Part shown: positions 52,370 to 63,578 of the stretch, piece by piece
How the letters are laid out: the number at the start of each line of letters is the position of its first letter
Numbering within the stretch: the first letter of the stretch is position 1
Source: Dactylis glomerata
Lineage: Eukaryota > Streptophyta > Magnoliopsida > Poales > Poaceae
Direction: 5' to 3'
NCBI GenBank assembly: GCA_007115705.1
Contig: QXEO01000240.1
Span: 1,337,290 to 1,401,289 of the forward strand
DNA: 64,000 bases
Notes under the pieces: generated by a model
Seen by the model: only the letters and a program-made list of their open reading frames with translations
Database searches by the model: none
Told to the model about the DNA's origin: nothing
Position numbers and translations under genes: made by a program

Positions 52370-55300
52370 TTACTGGGCGACCGCCGCGTCGCCCTCGTCA
52401 TCATCAGCGCCGTCGCTGGAGCCCGAGGACGTCCCCTCGCTGGAATCCGTCGCTTCATCGCTGCCGGATTCTGTGGAGCCGGAGGCCTCACCGCTGGAGG
52501 AGCTCGGGGCGGGCGCTCCAGGGCGAGCGTAGATGGCCTGCAACCGTCGCAGGGCGATGCCTAGGCGTCCTGCCCTGGCCACCGCTGCGCGGTCAGGAGT
52601 TCCTGACGGAGGAGGCAGCGGCCTCCGCAGCACCTCTTCCAGGTTGAGGTCGGGGCGAAGGCGCTGGATGTTGGAGAAGATCCTCGTCCCCGCGAGCCCC
52701 AGCAGCTCCCGGCACTCGGCGTCGATGAGCTCCAAGATCCTCGCCGACGCGCCGTCCAGCTCTTCAGCCAACTGGCTGAAGAAGAGCAAGATCGACCCAT
52801 CGTCCTCGGGGACCGTGGGCAGGGTCAGCCCGTGGATGCCCAGGCGGTGCGCCGCCGCGATGACGCGGGCTGAGAACCCGCGGAACATCTGCACCCGCTG
52901 CCTTCGCAGCACGCAAACCTCCTCCGCGGAGTCCCTAGCCTCCTGAAGCTCCCTGGAGGTCTCCACGCCCTGCAGGGCCGACGCCACGTTCTCCTCCTCG
53001 AGCCTCTGCACGTCGCGCCAGAGCAAGGCGATGGTGGCATCCGCTTCAGCAAGGGCGCGCTCGGCGCCCCGGCGCGCCTCGTGCGCCCCCCTCAGCTCGG
53101 TCTCCAGGTCGCGGACCTGGCGCTCCAGGGTCTCACGCTTCTGCTTGTACATCGCCAGGGCGTCGTCGGTCTTGGAGCGGAAGTCCGCGCGGCATGCCTC
53201 GGTGAACTCGGCGCGCCTCCGCTCGAACTCCTGCTCCATGCTGACCCGTCGCTGGTTCAGCATGTGGTCCATCTTCGCCTGAAGGGAAGTCTCGCGCTGG
53301 TTCAGCGCTTCTTGGCGCCGGATCAGCTCGTCGTTGGACCGGCTGGCCATTGCCTCCCGGCTCTCGAGGGCCTCTCGCTCCCTGTTGAGCCGATCCTCGA
53401 GGGCATGGAGCTGCTCCTCTCGGAGGCGAAGTCCCCGCTCGCGCTCGCGAGCCTCTGCTTCTCGGACAGCGAGCCCAGCCTCTTGCAGGCTCAGGCTCTC
53501 CGCCCGGGAATCTGCGCTCTCCTCACGAGCGTGGAGGAGGGCCTCCCGGTCTTCGACCTCGTCCAGCCTCCGCTGGGCATTGGCGAGAAGGCCATCGGCA
53601 TTGGTCCTGGCTTCGTCCAGGAGGTGCTGAGCTGCCCGCTTAGCCTCCTCCCCAGCCAAGGCAGGGTTGGGAGGCCCGACGGTGGGGGGAATCTTCTGGC
53701 GCGCCTCGGAGACGATCTTCATGGCCTCCTGGTGTGCCCTGGCCAGGACTCCCCTCGCCGACTCCCTGGCATTCGCCAGAGCTTCTTCGGCCTCTTCGGC
53801 TGCGCTGGCGCGGATCTCCTCCGCCTCCTTCCTCGCCTGCTCGCGGCGCTCGGCGGCACGTTGGTCAAGGAGACGACATCTCTCCGTGGCTTGGTGCAGG
53901 AGGGCCCAGCCCTCGTTGATGCGCGCCTCCTCGGCAGTGTGCGCCCTGATGACCTCGTCGCGGAGGGCACCGGTCACGGTCGCGAGCACCCTTTCCCATG
54001 GGTCAGTGGCGTGGGGCTCGGCGGCAATCCTCGCCGGTCTCCCCAGTATCTCCGGCAGAGGAGGCGATGTGGCCCTGGAAGGGCCCGGCTCGGTGGAGGT
54101 CGTTCCCCTCGCGCCGCTGGGCTCGGAGGCTGTCCCTGAGCTGGGCGGTGCAGCAGCTCTTGCCGGAGGAACCTCCGGGGTAGTGGTGGTGCTGGCTACA
54201 GAGGGGGCAGCAGGAGCTGCCCCCATCGTCTCTTGTGTGCCCCCCGCGCTAGGGGGCTCGGTCGTACCGGGAGCCACGGCGGCTCCCGGGGCGGATTGCG
54301 CGTCTGCAGACGCGCGGTCCTCTTCTTCTCCGGCGGCGCGCGACGGCGTCGCCGGTGTGGCTGTGGCGGCCGGGTCAGGGCCCGGCGTGGCCTGACCGGT
54401 CTTCCTCTTCTTCTTCCTCCTCTTCTTCTCTTCCTTCTTCTCCTCGGCGTCTCTGGAGATGGGAAGGGGAATGAGGTTAGGGGAAAGGTAAGTCAAAGGT
54501 AAAGGACTTTTGTGCAGGAACACTCACGAGGCGTCCCGCTCCACCCATCCTCTTTTGCTTGGGAAAGAGGAAGGAGGTGGCGGGGGCGCGGAGGACTCGC
54601 CCGCCAGTTTCTTCCCTTGGGAGGCCCCGGCCTCAGGTCGCCGGCTGGCGCGCTCGTCGTTGAACTTGGAGCGGCGCTCTGCCTCCAAGCGGGCTTGGCG
54701 CTCCTCCTCCTCTAGGCCTCGCGAGGAGGACGCGCTGGCGTCTCCTCCGGAGGGTTGGTCCGGCAAGGAAGAGTCGTCGGAGGAGGAATCTGAGAGCACC
54801 ACGGTGCCCCTAGGACGCCTCCGGCGGACCAGCTGATCGCCGGACTCTGCGTCATCGTCATCTCCAGAGGCCGTGGGCCCCGTTCCCCTTGCTGCCGAGT
54901 CCTGCTCCGAGCTGGCCGCAGGTGCGCTCGGGAGGGGACCAGGCACGACGCCGTCGGCAAGGAACGGGCCCCAGGCGTTGAACTTCAAGATCCCCGCCGT
55001 AGCTCGGCCGGTCTCCCGAGCGCCCAGACTGTAGATCGGCAAGGCATTGTGTGGAATGGCGGGGATGGCGACTGAAGAGAAGAAGGCTCTTATTACCTCC
55101 TCCCGAGCGTCAGCGTTGAGCTCGCTGACGTGCAGCCTGAGGTCGTCCCCGGCCTTGTGCCTCCAGATCTCCCGGCGGTGGTCCTGCAGAGGGGCGATGC
55201 ATCGGGTGACGAACTCCACCCCGACCATGGTCCCCGTGACGCCAGCCTCCCGGAGATCTCGGATTCGCGGGCGGAGCGTCCTCAGTGCTTCTTCAGGAAG

Positions 55301-55912
55301 GGCCTCGCTGGCCCAGGTGGTGAGCTTGACGGGAGGGATCCCGGTGACGAGGAAGAGCTCCGATTCTTCGAGGATGTCGATGAAGAGCCAGCGGCTCCGA
55401 AAATCTTCAACTTTCTTCATCCACTTCAAGTCGATGAAGTCGCCCTCCGTTCCGGCGGTGGCGATGAAGGAGACGCATCCGGAACTCTGGTTCAGCCCAG
55501 AGGACCGGAGGGAGAAGAGGTGGCGGAAGTACGCCACCGACGGCTTGATGCCGATCCAGGACTCGCAGGCGCAGGCGAAGACCGCCAGCAAGGTGACGGA
55601 CTTGGGGTGCAGATGGATGGCCTGGATCCCGTAGGTCTCCAGGATCGCCAGGAAGAAGGGGGAGAACGGTGGCAGCAGGCCGGCGAAGACGGAGAAGAGG
55701 AAGAACGGCTGCGCTGTCGGGGGCAGAGTGTTCCGCGGCGCGCGGCCGTGCCAGATGCGGGTGGCGCCCCACTCATTGTTCCTACTCCCAACCATCTCTC
55801 GGACGGTCTGGAGCTCGCGGCTGCTCTTGATTCGAGAGTCGAGCAGGGGCGCCGCCGGTCGCGGCGCAGCAGCGGAAGGCCTCGCCGCTCCTACAGCCCA
55901 GCGTGGTGCCAT
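52370..55912 (-). CDS. Antisense ORF of element H: Transposase_28-like region plus coiled coil, one predicted intron
   Basis: The minus-strand gene starts at ATG 55910-55912. Exon 1 is 55912-54528 and exon 2 is 54452-52370, with a predicted 75-bp intron 54527-54453 (GTGAGT donor, CTCCAG acceptor). Splicing keeps the frame and gives 1155 codons. Exon 1 residues about 65-140 match the plant 'putative gypsy-type transposon' region (Pfam Transposase_28): PFFLFSVFAGLLPPFSPFF, ETYGIQAIHLHP and WIGIKPSVAYFRHLFSL. It ends in Ser/Asp-rich and basic stretches. Exon 2 starts with a lysine-rich likely nuclear signal and a Pro/Ala/Thr-rich part, continues as a long Glu/Arg/Ala coiled coil, and ends in a Ser/Glu/Asp tail. 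Antisense extra ORFs are known in Tat-lineage elements. The biochemical function is unknown, and the name does not prove transposase activity. Confidence 0.75.
54453..54527 (-). other. Predicted 75-bp intron of the antisense gene in H
   Basis: On the minus strand GTGAGTGTTCC opens and CCATCTCCAG closes the segment. Without splicing, the first frame stops at TGA 54524-54526, three bases into the intron. Removing it joins the Ser codon across the junction and restores one frame. The ATG inside the intron (54521-54523), which would make exon 2 look like a separate gene, is then not a start. Confidence 0.75.
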
Positions 55913-56319
55913 GGATCTGGGCGGGGGCGAGGTGCGGCGAGAAGATTGGAGACTAGAGAGATTTGGATGAGCAAGATCTTCGGGAAGGAGGCGGCGGCGG
56001 CGATGTGCTGTGGGAAAGAGGAAGGAGCCTTCTCTGCCAAGCTTTTAAGGGGAGAGGCTAGGGCGCGGTTTCCGAAGCGTCGGCCTTGATGCGACGGTTC
56101 GAAAAACGCCCGTTACCCCACCCACTTCGCACGATCTCCACGCCGCCGCCTCGGTTCGTCAACTGCGAGGGCGCCACGTGCCCACGACCTCCGTTTCTTC
56201 ACATGGTCCTCTGACCGCATGGTTGACGCGTGCTGTTGGAGGGCCCAGCAGCTTCTGGGGCCCCCGGCCCTTCGCTCCCTCGAGAGGGCGCGTTCGCGGG
56301 CCGGGCTCCCGGGGGATAC
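55913..56319 (-). promoter_or_regulatory. Presumed promoter and leader of the antisense gene; polypurine end of H
   Basis: A GC-rich stretch between the antisense ATG and the 3' LTR. A CTTAAAAGCTT sequence near 56040 on the minus strand is the only weak TATA-like element. At the other end, CCCGGGGGATAC directly before 56320 serves as the polypurine tract for plus-strand synthesis. Confidence 0.35.
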
Positions 56320-57214
56320 TGTCGGTGTTATGGATACCGGGGTATCCCGGTCCACCTGCTCCTGGGCCATGTCATCGTCCCATCTTCGGAATCAACGACC
56401 CAAGCTGCGGAGAAGACCCTCACGAGGAGGCGCCTCGTGAGGAGAACGACGACCGAAACTGCTAAGGACCAGAAGACCTCCTCACGAGCCCCCGCTGGTG
56501 AGGAGAGGAAGTACGCCCACGTCAGCTCAGCACGTTTGCGTGCAGAGCAAGAAGATAACGGGCAGAAGACCGCGTATCGCCCACGCTACCCCCGACAGGG
56601 AGGAGACCAACTTTCGCTGTGCCTGCCCAAAGCGGCACAGTGGTTGTTGGCCACCCCCCTAAAAATAGCGTGGACGGTGCAGGGCGCCAGAGGAGGACGT
56701 CAGCTTCCTCCACCCACTCCTGTGGACCGGCGCCACTACCCTACGAAGACCAAGTCTACAGAAGAGCGTAGTCTACAGCTGTCCACCCTTCCTTGGCCAT
56801 ATGTGTGGCAACCCCTTCCCCAAGAAGATAAGGGGAAGGAGGACCTTGGCGCTATAAAAGGAAGGGAGGCCACTCCTTAGAGGGGATCTGATCTTCTCCA
56901 AGCTGCTAGCTGGGCACGCAGGTTCTTCAACCTCTGGCCAGCTAGAGCTTTGTAACCAAGACCTTGTACTCCTCGCGAGGTGTCGCGTTGCAATACAAGA
57001 AGGCAGGAAGTAGGGGTTTTACCTCACCACGAGGGCCCTGAACCTGGGTAAAGCTCGGTCTCTCTCTCTGCAGTGCGTTGCGCGTTCGACAATCGAGGCT
57101 TCCGTCACCGTGTTTCGTTGCGATCCAAGATCTCACACGTTCAGCCCCCTGCGTTCGAATCTTTGGGTCCGTCGCGTGGTACCCCGTGTTCTTGCGACAC
57201 GAAATCCATCGACA
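56320..57214 (+). repeat. 3' LTR of element H
   Basis: 895 bp, six differences from the 5' LTR. TATAAAAG at 56853-56860. It ends CATCGACA before the CCCAA duplication. Confidence 0.95.
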
Positions 57215-57219
57215 CCCAA

Positions 57220-57692
57220 CTGTAATTTGTTTACCCAGCATGTGCTATTTATCTTATGGAGAGACACCACTAGTGAACTGTGGACCCCGGTCCTATTTCC
57301 ATCATATTGCTATCACCTGTTTACTTTACTCGCGCTGTTTACTTTACTTGCATACTTCTACTGTTTTCCACTCGATACGCTCATAACCTTTGTTTTAAGC
57401 AAACCGGTGAGATTGACAACCTCATCGCAAGTTGGGAACAAAGTACTTGGTTGTGTGTGTGCAGGTTCCACGTTGTAGCTAGCAAAGCAAAGCTTTGACG
57501 AGGCGCCATATATAAATTGTCTGAAGCTGTCGCTAAGCCAGTCCGCATCACCTTCAGGCGTATTGTCTGCTCTTCTCCTGATCGACATACCTTGGTTTCT
57601 TAACTGAGGGAAAACTTGCTGCTATCTTCATCAAACCTTCTCTTGGGGTTTCCAACTGGCCGGTTATTTACTTCATCAACTTGGTAGCATCA
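57220..57692 (+). repeat. 5' LTR of element G, right part
   Basis: It resumes with CTGTAATTTGTTTACCC after the CCCAA duplication and ends GGTAGCATCA. The downstream leader is shared with A and B. Confidence 0.9.
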
Positions 57693-57703
57693 AGCTCTTT
57701 TTC

Positions 57704-57721
57704 TGGTGCCGTTGCCGGGGA
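57704..57721 (+). other. Primer-binding site of element G (tRNA-Asp type)
   Basis: TGGTGCCGTTGCCGGGGA, identical to the site of element A, 11 bp after the LTR. Confidence 0.85.
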
Positions 57722-57878
57722 AGAGTGGAAGACCTCTGCAAGGGGAGTTTTTCGCACACACATCCTTTACTTTGTTTTAAGTTTTACTTTATTTTATTTT
57801 TACTTGCGTCGTTTTATATCAAAAACCCAAAAAAATTAGAATCCTTGGTAGTTGTTATTTCTTTACTTTTAGTTCATC

Positions 57879-58472
57879 ATGTTGATCCCTAAGTACGTTC
57901 TGGAGGACCTCTCAGTAGGTAGTGGTTCAATTATTGGAAAAAGTAACATTGAGGAGTTCTTTAATCACCTTAGTATGCATAAGGAAGTTGAGGAAAAATC
58001 TTTGGTTGGGCTAGCTCCTAGTATTGAAGTTGCTTCTGCCTATTTAATTCACATGTTGGAAACTAGGTTTGCTAGTCTTAATCCTTTTACGCAATACATG
58101 TTCCTTAAGCTTCATGAAATTGAAGATCCTGAAAAGAAAGCTTTTATTTTGGAAGCTTTGCGCCTAGAATTTAAAGATGTCGTTATTGAAGCTAGAAAAG
58201 TTCTTAAACATTTTAATAAACTCGGTTCACCTATAAAGGTTATTAGTACAAACAATGAAGGATCCAAAATACCTATACCTAGCAAGCTCTTGGGATTGTG
58301 TGAAGCTTTCGAAAATAATTTTGACTGGATCTGTCCCCAAAATCTTTTTAGTGATTTGAGTGAACCAAAGCGTGATCACAAAGGGTCTTCTAAAACTTAT
58401 GTGGATGAAATACAATGCCTTATTGACAAAACTTCTGCAGTTGATCTTAATGCTCCTTCTGATGTTACTTGA
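57879..58472 (+). CDS. Unrecognised 197-aa protein carried by element G
   Basis: An intact frame placed exactly where A has its gag-protease chimera and B its gag. I see no gag, zinc-knuckle, protease or polymerase motif. It appears mostly helical, with LIHMLETRFASLNPFTQYMFLKLHE-type amphipathic stretches around residues 56-80, FILEALRLEFKDVVIEARKVL around 89-109, and a mixed polar C-terminus. The last residues (PSDVT) and the stop resemble the ends of the A and B proteins, because they lie at the shared 3' boundary. Function unknown. It could be a captured host fragment or a very diverged element protein. Confidence 0.6.
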   Translation: MLIPKYVLEDLSVGSGSIIGKSNIEEFFNHLSMHKEVEEKSLVGLAPSIEVASAYLIHMLETRFASLNPFTQYMFLKLHEIEDPEKKAFILEALRLEFKDVVIEARKVLKHFNKLGSPIKVISTNNEGSKIPIPSKLLGLCEAFENNFDWICPQNLFSDLSEPKRDHKGSSKTYVDEIQCLIDKTSAVDLNAPSDVT

Positions 58473-59204
58473 TTCGCAATTTTCTGCGCCTAGCTCAAAG
58501 GCGTTAAAGAAAAGCACTCTTGGGAGATAACCCAATGTTTTATTTCCAGTACTTTTTCTTTTATTTGAGTCTTGGAAGTCATTACTACTGTAATGACCGC
58601 TCCTTATCCTTTTTATTTTATTGTTGTGCCAAGAGAAGCCTCTAATTCGAGTGAGGTAAAGATTTGGGGATGTTGTTGTCCTGAAACTGTTTTCGGTGCT
58701 GCACCGTAAACATTCATATAAATTCTCTGTATATCTTTTAAACCTGCGATTTCTTGTGCATATGCCCCAGGTTATATCCAAACTTTCGTTAGGTGAACAC
58801 TTTTTGATTTGAGCAACAGAAGACCCATAAAAAATTTGACCTTTGTCAGCTGTTCTATTTTGACAGATTTCTGCCAATATTTGTGTTTGCCGCTTTATCG
58901 CTTTCTTTTGAGTTCTTTTGATCATGGAACTTTTGGGGAAGTTGCTACAGTAGTATATACTTTATATGTGATGGTTTTGGGTTGAAACCTAAAGCAAAAA
59001 GAGGTTGATTATATGTTATGCTTGCACTAATGTTGCTAATAGAATTGTGTTTAGTTTTGTATGAAGGAAGTTTTCAAGTGTAGGGATTGGAGAATGATGA
59101 GATGAGTTGAAGAATGGACGGAAGATCAAGCTTGGGGATGCCCATGCATCACCCCAAGAAATATCCAAGAAGTACAAGCGTCAAAGCTTGGGGATGCCCC
59201 CGAG
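58473..59204 (+). other. 3' noncoding region of element G, left part
   Basis: It starts TTCGCAATTTTCTGCGCC after the stop, as in A and B. It contains both AAGCTTGGGGATGCCC copies (near 59130 and 59185). Solo LTR I inserted in CCGAG just after the second copy. Confidence 0.8.
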
Positions 59205-61400
59205 TGAAAGATCATATCGAGCCCCATGTGTGGTTTTGGTAATTAATGACAATCCCTATGGACTAATGGTTGCATTGAGTTATATGTGTAGGACTTGTCC
59301 ATAGACAATGCTTGAACCATTTGTTGGATTCAAGGTTGTAAGAAGAAGATTATGTGTTGACCAAGGTGTTATTCAAGAAGTGATCCAAAGATTGGTCTTA
59401 AGGGACTTGAGCTTATGTCAAGTGTGTCTTGAAGAATAAGATTTAGTGAGCTCTCATGTGTATCCTCAAGACACCATCATTATGGAGAAAGAAGAATTGG
59501 CTCGAGGATTGATCAAGTCAAAGAGCAAGTTCAAGATGAGCAACTAGAAGAGAACATATGCTTGAAGCTTGGCATCTATATTGTGATCATGGATATGTGA
59601 AGATATGCTTAAAGAGAGTCTCTTCCATAGTGGAGTATGGAGGAGCAATCCGCAAGACTTCACCAAGCAAGCTCAATCAAGAAAGGTGGTCCAACTTGAG
59701 AAGATCAAGATCGTTATTACCAACCTCAAGTGGAATGCTCAAGGCAAAGGTATGATATTGATAGGGTTTCTTTCTTATCGGTCTCATGGTGTTAGTTGTG
59801 AGACCGGGTTATAGGATCGGTAGCCGTACTATCAAGAGGGGCTCTCGAGTGAGTAACTTAATCGTATCGTTCGGAGAGAGCTCAAACCTTTGCATACTTG
59901 GCATCATCTTCCTTGGTTCTTACTTGGATTTTATCCATGTGAGGTTCTAGAGCTTGTGGTTATTTCCATGACAAGCTCTAGCTCATCAAAAACGGATTCC
60001 GCATGAAACTCTTCTTGCGTTTTTAGTGTTTGAAGGTTTTACCGGTTTATCTTCGAAGAGAGGTCAAACCTTTCATCATTTGGTTTTATCCTCCTTGGTT
60101 GGACTATGATGTTTCTCTGCATAAAGTTGTAGATCTTGTTGTTGTGATTCCAACGAGCCCAAGATCATCGAAAACGGAGTCCGGATGCTCAAGTTATTGC
60201 TGTTTTCGTTTTGGTATTTCTGCTGTTTCAGTGGGGGCGGAAATAGCCGGCCCGGGACCGGAAATAGCCGGTCAGACCGGCTTTAGCCGGACTGCCCAGA
60301 ATTTGGGGTGAAAACCCCTCTGTCGCAAACCGGCTTTTTGTCCGGCTATTTCTGGCCAGTGCCAGACTTTTCAGGCCGGCTATAGCCGGTGTTAAGTCCG
60401 GCTTTAGCCGGTGTAAGTGGCTGTAACGGTCAGATTTCGGAGGGGGGGGGGTATAAATACCCCTTCTTCCTCCTTGGAACAGCCACGAATTGGGCTTCTC
60501 TCTCCTCCATTGTTGACTTTGCAAGCTTGCCCTTCCTCCTCCATTCCTCCCATGATTCTTGCATATTTTTGAGGGAAAAGAGAGAGGAGATCTAGATCTA
60601 TATTTTCACCAATCCATCTCTCCTCTAAGTGAGGGGAACATAGAGGATCTAGATCTTGGAGTTCTTTGTGGATTTCCTTTGTTCTTCCTCTCATATCTCT
60701 CCATAGCATTAGTTTCTTTGGTAGGATTTGAGTGAGAAGGATTTGAGCACCTTGTGTGCTCTTGCCATTGCATAAGTTGCATCGGTTTGAGTTCTCCCCG
60801 GAGATTCGAGTAAGTGAAAGTTTGTGAGCTTATTACTCTTGGGTTCTTGGAACCCTAGATGGCTTTGTGGCTTTGTGGTGCCTTTGTGGCTATTCTTGGG
60901 AGCCTCCAATTAAGTTGTGGATGCGTGCCATAAGCTTTGTGTAAAGGCCCGGTTCCGCCTTGAGGAACCCCTTAGTGGAAGAGTGAGCTAGGCCTTTGTG
61001 GCGCAAGCTCACACCGGAGAATAGGGTGAGTCCGTTGTGGCGTTGGTTAGGCCTTTGTGGCGATACCACACCCCTCCAACGAGACGTACTCCCTTTCAAG
61101 GGAGGAACTCGGGAATACATCTTCGTCTCCGCGTGCCTCGGTTATTTCTATACCCGAGCTCTTTACTTATGCACTTTACATTGTGATAGCCTTCGTGCTT
61201 GAAGTCATATATTTTGCTATCACCTTGTTACTTGTATTGCTTAGCATAAGTTGTTGGTGCACATAGGTGAGCCTAGTTTATTTAGGTTTTATGTGCTTGA
61301 CAAAATAAACGCTAGTTTAATTCCGCTTTTGTTCAAGCGGTTCGTAAAATTTGATATCGCCTATTCACCCCCCCCTCTAGGCGACATCTGTGTCCTTTCA
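59205..61400 (+). mobile_element. Solo LTR I (probably a SIRE/Maximus-like copia)
   Basis: A 2196-bp sequence from TGAAAGATCATATCGAGCC to TGTGTCCTTTCA, flanked by the CCGAG target-site duplication (59200-59204 and 61401-61405). It has no internal region, primer site or second LTR, so it is best read as a solo LTR left by recombination. A TATAAATA box is at 60452-60459. The CTATTCACCCCCCCCTCTAG text before the end recalls SIRE/Maximus copia LTRs. The family is not certain. Confidence 0.85.
60240..60416 (+). promoter_or_regulatory. Cluster of TAGCCGG repeats upstream of the solo-LTR TATA box
   Basis: At least seven TAGCCGG or CCGGCTA words occur in both orientations, including the perfect palindrome CCGGCTATAGCCGG at 60376-60389. 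They sit 40-210 bp upstream of TATAAATA, the position expected for U3 enhancer elements. That they bind a regulator is an inference. Confidence 0.5.
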
Positions 61401-61405
61401 CCGAG

Positions 61406-63578
61406 GCACCCCTTCTTCATCGGCAAAAATCAGGTCACCTTTCAAGACACTATATTTTTATTGCTTCATGCACTATGTGTTTTTCTTGGAGCGTCAGTTG
61501 TTTTAGTTTTCTTAGTTAGTTTAGTTTTGTTTGCTGCAATAAATGGTTGGACCCCAACAAATTTCCTTTGGAGGAGATGTACTCGTTTTCATTTGCCAAG
61601 AACAATCCGTTTTTCATTCTTATAATTTCACCGAGTGTTCTTCTTTTTCTGCTACTGCTTTTGGTTTTTGTTTTCGCCTTGATTTGTGTTCAGACCTTGT
61701 CATATCTTTTCATCAAGGTGTATTTTTGCCTCTGATCTTTATTGGTTTTCATAAAAAAGAAGTCTCTAAAAATTTCAAATGGTGTTGGAAAAGAGAAAAA
61801 GCTTTATGCAGAAAAGTGGTACAAGAAGGAGCTTGTGTAGACTGCGGCTTAGGCTTTTTCATGTCGTGCTTGATGTCTTTTTGATAGTATGCTTAGTGGT
61901 TTTGCTGTAGCATGACTTGTCTCAAATAACTGAGATTGCTTAATGAGCCTTTGAAAAAATCATGCGTTGTTTTTATTGTATGGAAGCATTATTTTGGTTT
62001 TCTCCTTGATGCTTTATTTGGGTTGACTTGGCGCATGCTCACACATGTTAGACTCTTACAAAGTCGCCAATAGCCTCTATGATCATTTAGTTTTTGACTT
62101 TTGATGCCATCTTATGCTTCTTTTAATATCGCTTGGTCGCTTTGCATGATTATGGCCATTATTGCTCTCTTAGTTGGTCACCCCAGTCTTTTGCTAGCCC
62201 TCGCCTTGTACTGAGTATGAGCTCTACTCGTGCATCCAACTCCTAAAAAACCAAGTTTTCCAAAGTGTCCACCATACATACCTACTAGCTTTTATCTTCT
62301 CTTCAAATTGAACTCTTACCAGTGTTATGCGAAAATTGGTCAGTAAAGCTCTCACGAACCGGAAGGCACACTTTACTTTTTCTTGTTCTTAAAAATTTGA
62401 CATTGTGGTCTCTTATGTTGAGTTGTTATGCTTGCAAGTTGTAAATTGGATTCTAGCCCAACCATGCTGTCATGGGGCAAGCTTTCAACATTGCACTTCT
62501 TATTTGAGTTGATATCGTGATCTTTTGTTTATGGATGCCCGCGGTGTGAAATGAATTGGGAATCTTGTGGGGATCATGGAGTTTGTATATGTGTTAGGGA
62601 AACGCCTGGGCTGCCAATCTAAGCCATGCATAATTCATGGTGGAAATTTGCAGCATACCCATGGTGGACATTCGACAATGCATCTCACAATAAAAAGCTA
62701 AACAAATGGCAAATAAAAGAGATGTCGAGGTGTTCATTGTCTGCTTGTCCTGTTATTTTGATGTGGGCTTGTTCCATGTCATCGGGCACGGAGGTACCCC
62801 GTTGGCGGTTTTCGATGATGCATATATAATTACGATGACAAGAGCCTTGCTTGGGACTCTAAGTTGAGTAGCATGAAGTTTGGGTACTCGTATTCATGGG
62901 ACACGAGGTTTTCAACTTATGATTTGTCAAGCATATGCATCATAATTGTTCTCGCATTAACTCTAACCATTCAAGATGCTTATGATGGGGGCAATGAAAG
63001 CTCAAAGCCGGTAAGTACCATAATTTTTGAAGGTCTATAAAACTTGCAATCACTGCTTCCCTTTGCGAAGGGCCTTTCTTTTACTTTTATGTTGAGTCAC
63101 CACCTTCTATCTTTATGCACCATTAAGAGAGCAAAGTTGTCATTCTTAGTATAATGTGTATTGTCCCAAAGTTTTCATTGATTGATTCATATTGTTGATT
63201 TCACTTGTTCTCAAATTATTTGTATCTAGTCGCCCTCTTAAACTTGAAGGTGTCCTATGCATTTATGTTTTGCTCTCCATGAAGGACAAGCTGAAAACCA
63301 TTTGTATGTTTTTCCTTATGATTTGAACACACGTTTGACTTCCATTGCTTTATTTTCATGATCTTTTGTTTGTGTTCATTTTCATGTTTACAACATGGTT
63401 GCTAAGTTCTTTTTGTCAAGATTATATCTTCATGCCCATGTTTTAAGTTCTTATGATCCCAGCTCACAAATGCTTACATATATGATCAAGGTTGTGTAGG
63501 TGCATGTCACCTAAAAAATTATTCTTTTGTTATCACTTACCTACTCGAGGACGAGCAGGAGTTAAGCTTGGGGATGCT
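61406..63578 (+). other. 3' noncoding region of element G, right part, and polypurine tract
   Basis: Continues collinearly with A (from 11403) and B to GCAGGAGTTAAGCTTGGGG directly before the 3' LTR. The open frames 61251-61884 arise from the conserved noncoding text and the solo-LTR end. Confidence 0.8.

Larger units (their letters stand above)
50125..57214 (+). mobile_element. Complete non-autonomous Tat-like gypsy element H with antisense gene
   Basis: A 7090-bp element with 895-bp LTRs and the target-site duplication CCCAA (50120-50124 and 57215-57219). I count only six differences between the LTRs, so it is the youngest datable insertion here. It carries a Tat-type primer site, a truncated gag on the plus strand, and a two-exon-like antisense gene filling 52370-55912. 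There is no protease, reverse transcriptase or integrase. Its GC content is much higher than that of its host G. Confidence 0.95.

Noticed and set aside
53081..54139. 352-codon plus-strand frame opposite the coiled-coil exon
   Set aside because: It is a GC-rich antisense shadow of the minus-strand ORF, dominated by Leu/Pro/Arg.
52370..54523. A separate 717-residue gene starting at the ATG 54521-54523
   Set aside because: This ATG lies inside a predicted GT-AG intron; splicing joins the frame to the upstream Transposase_28-like exon, which is the more economical model.
59205..61400. Possible gene from frames such as minus 60404-60709 and plus 60030-60311
   Set aside because: They lie inside a sequence with LTR termini, a target duplication and a TATA box; no domain is seen.
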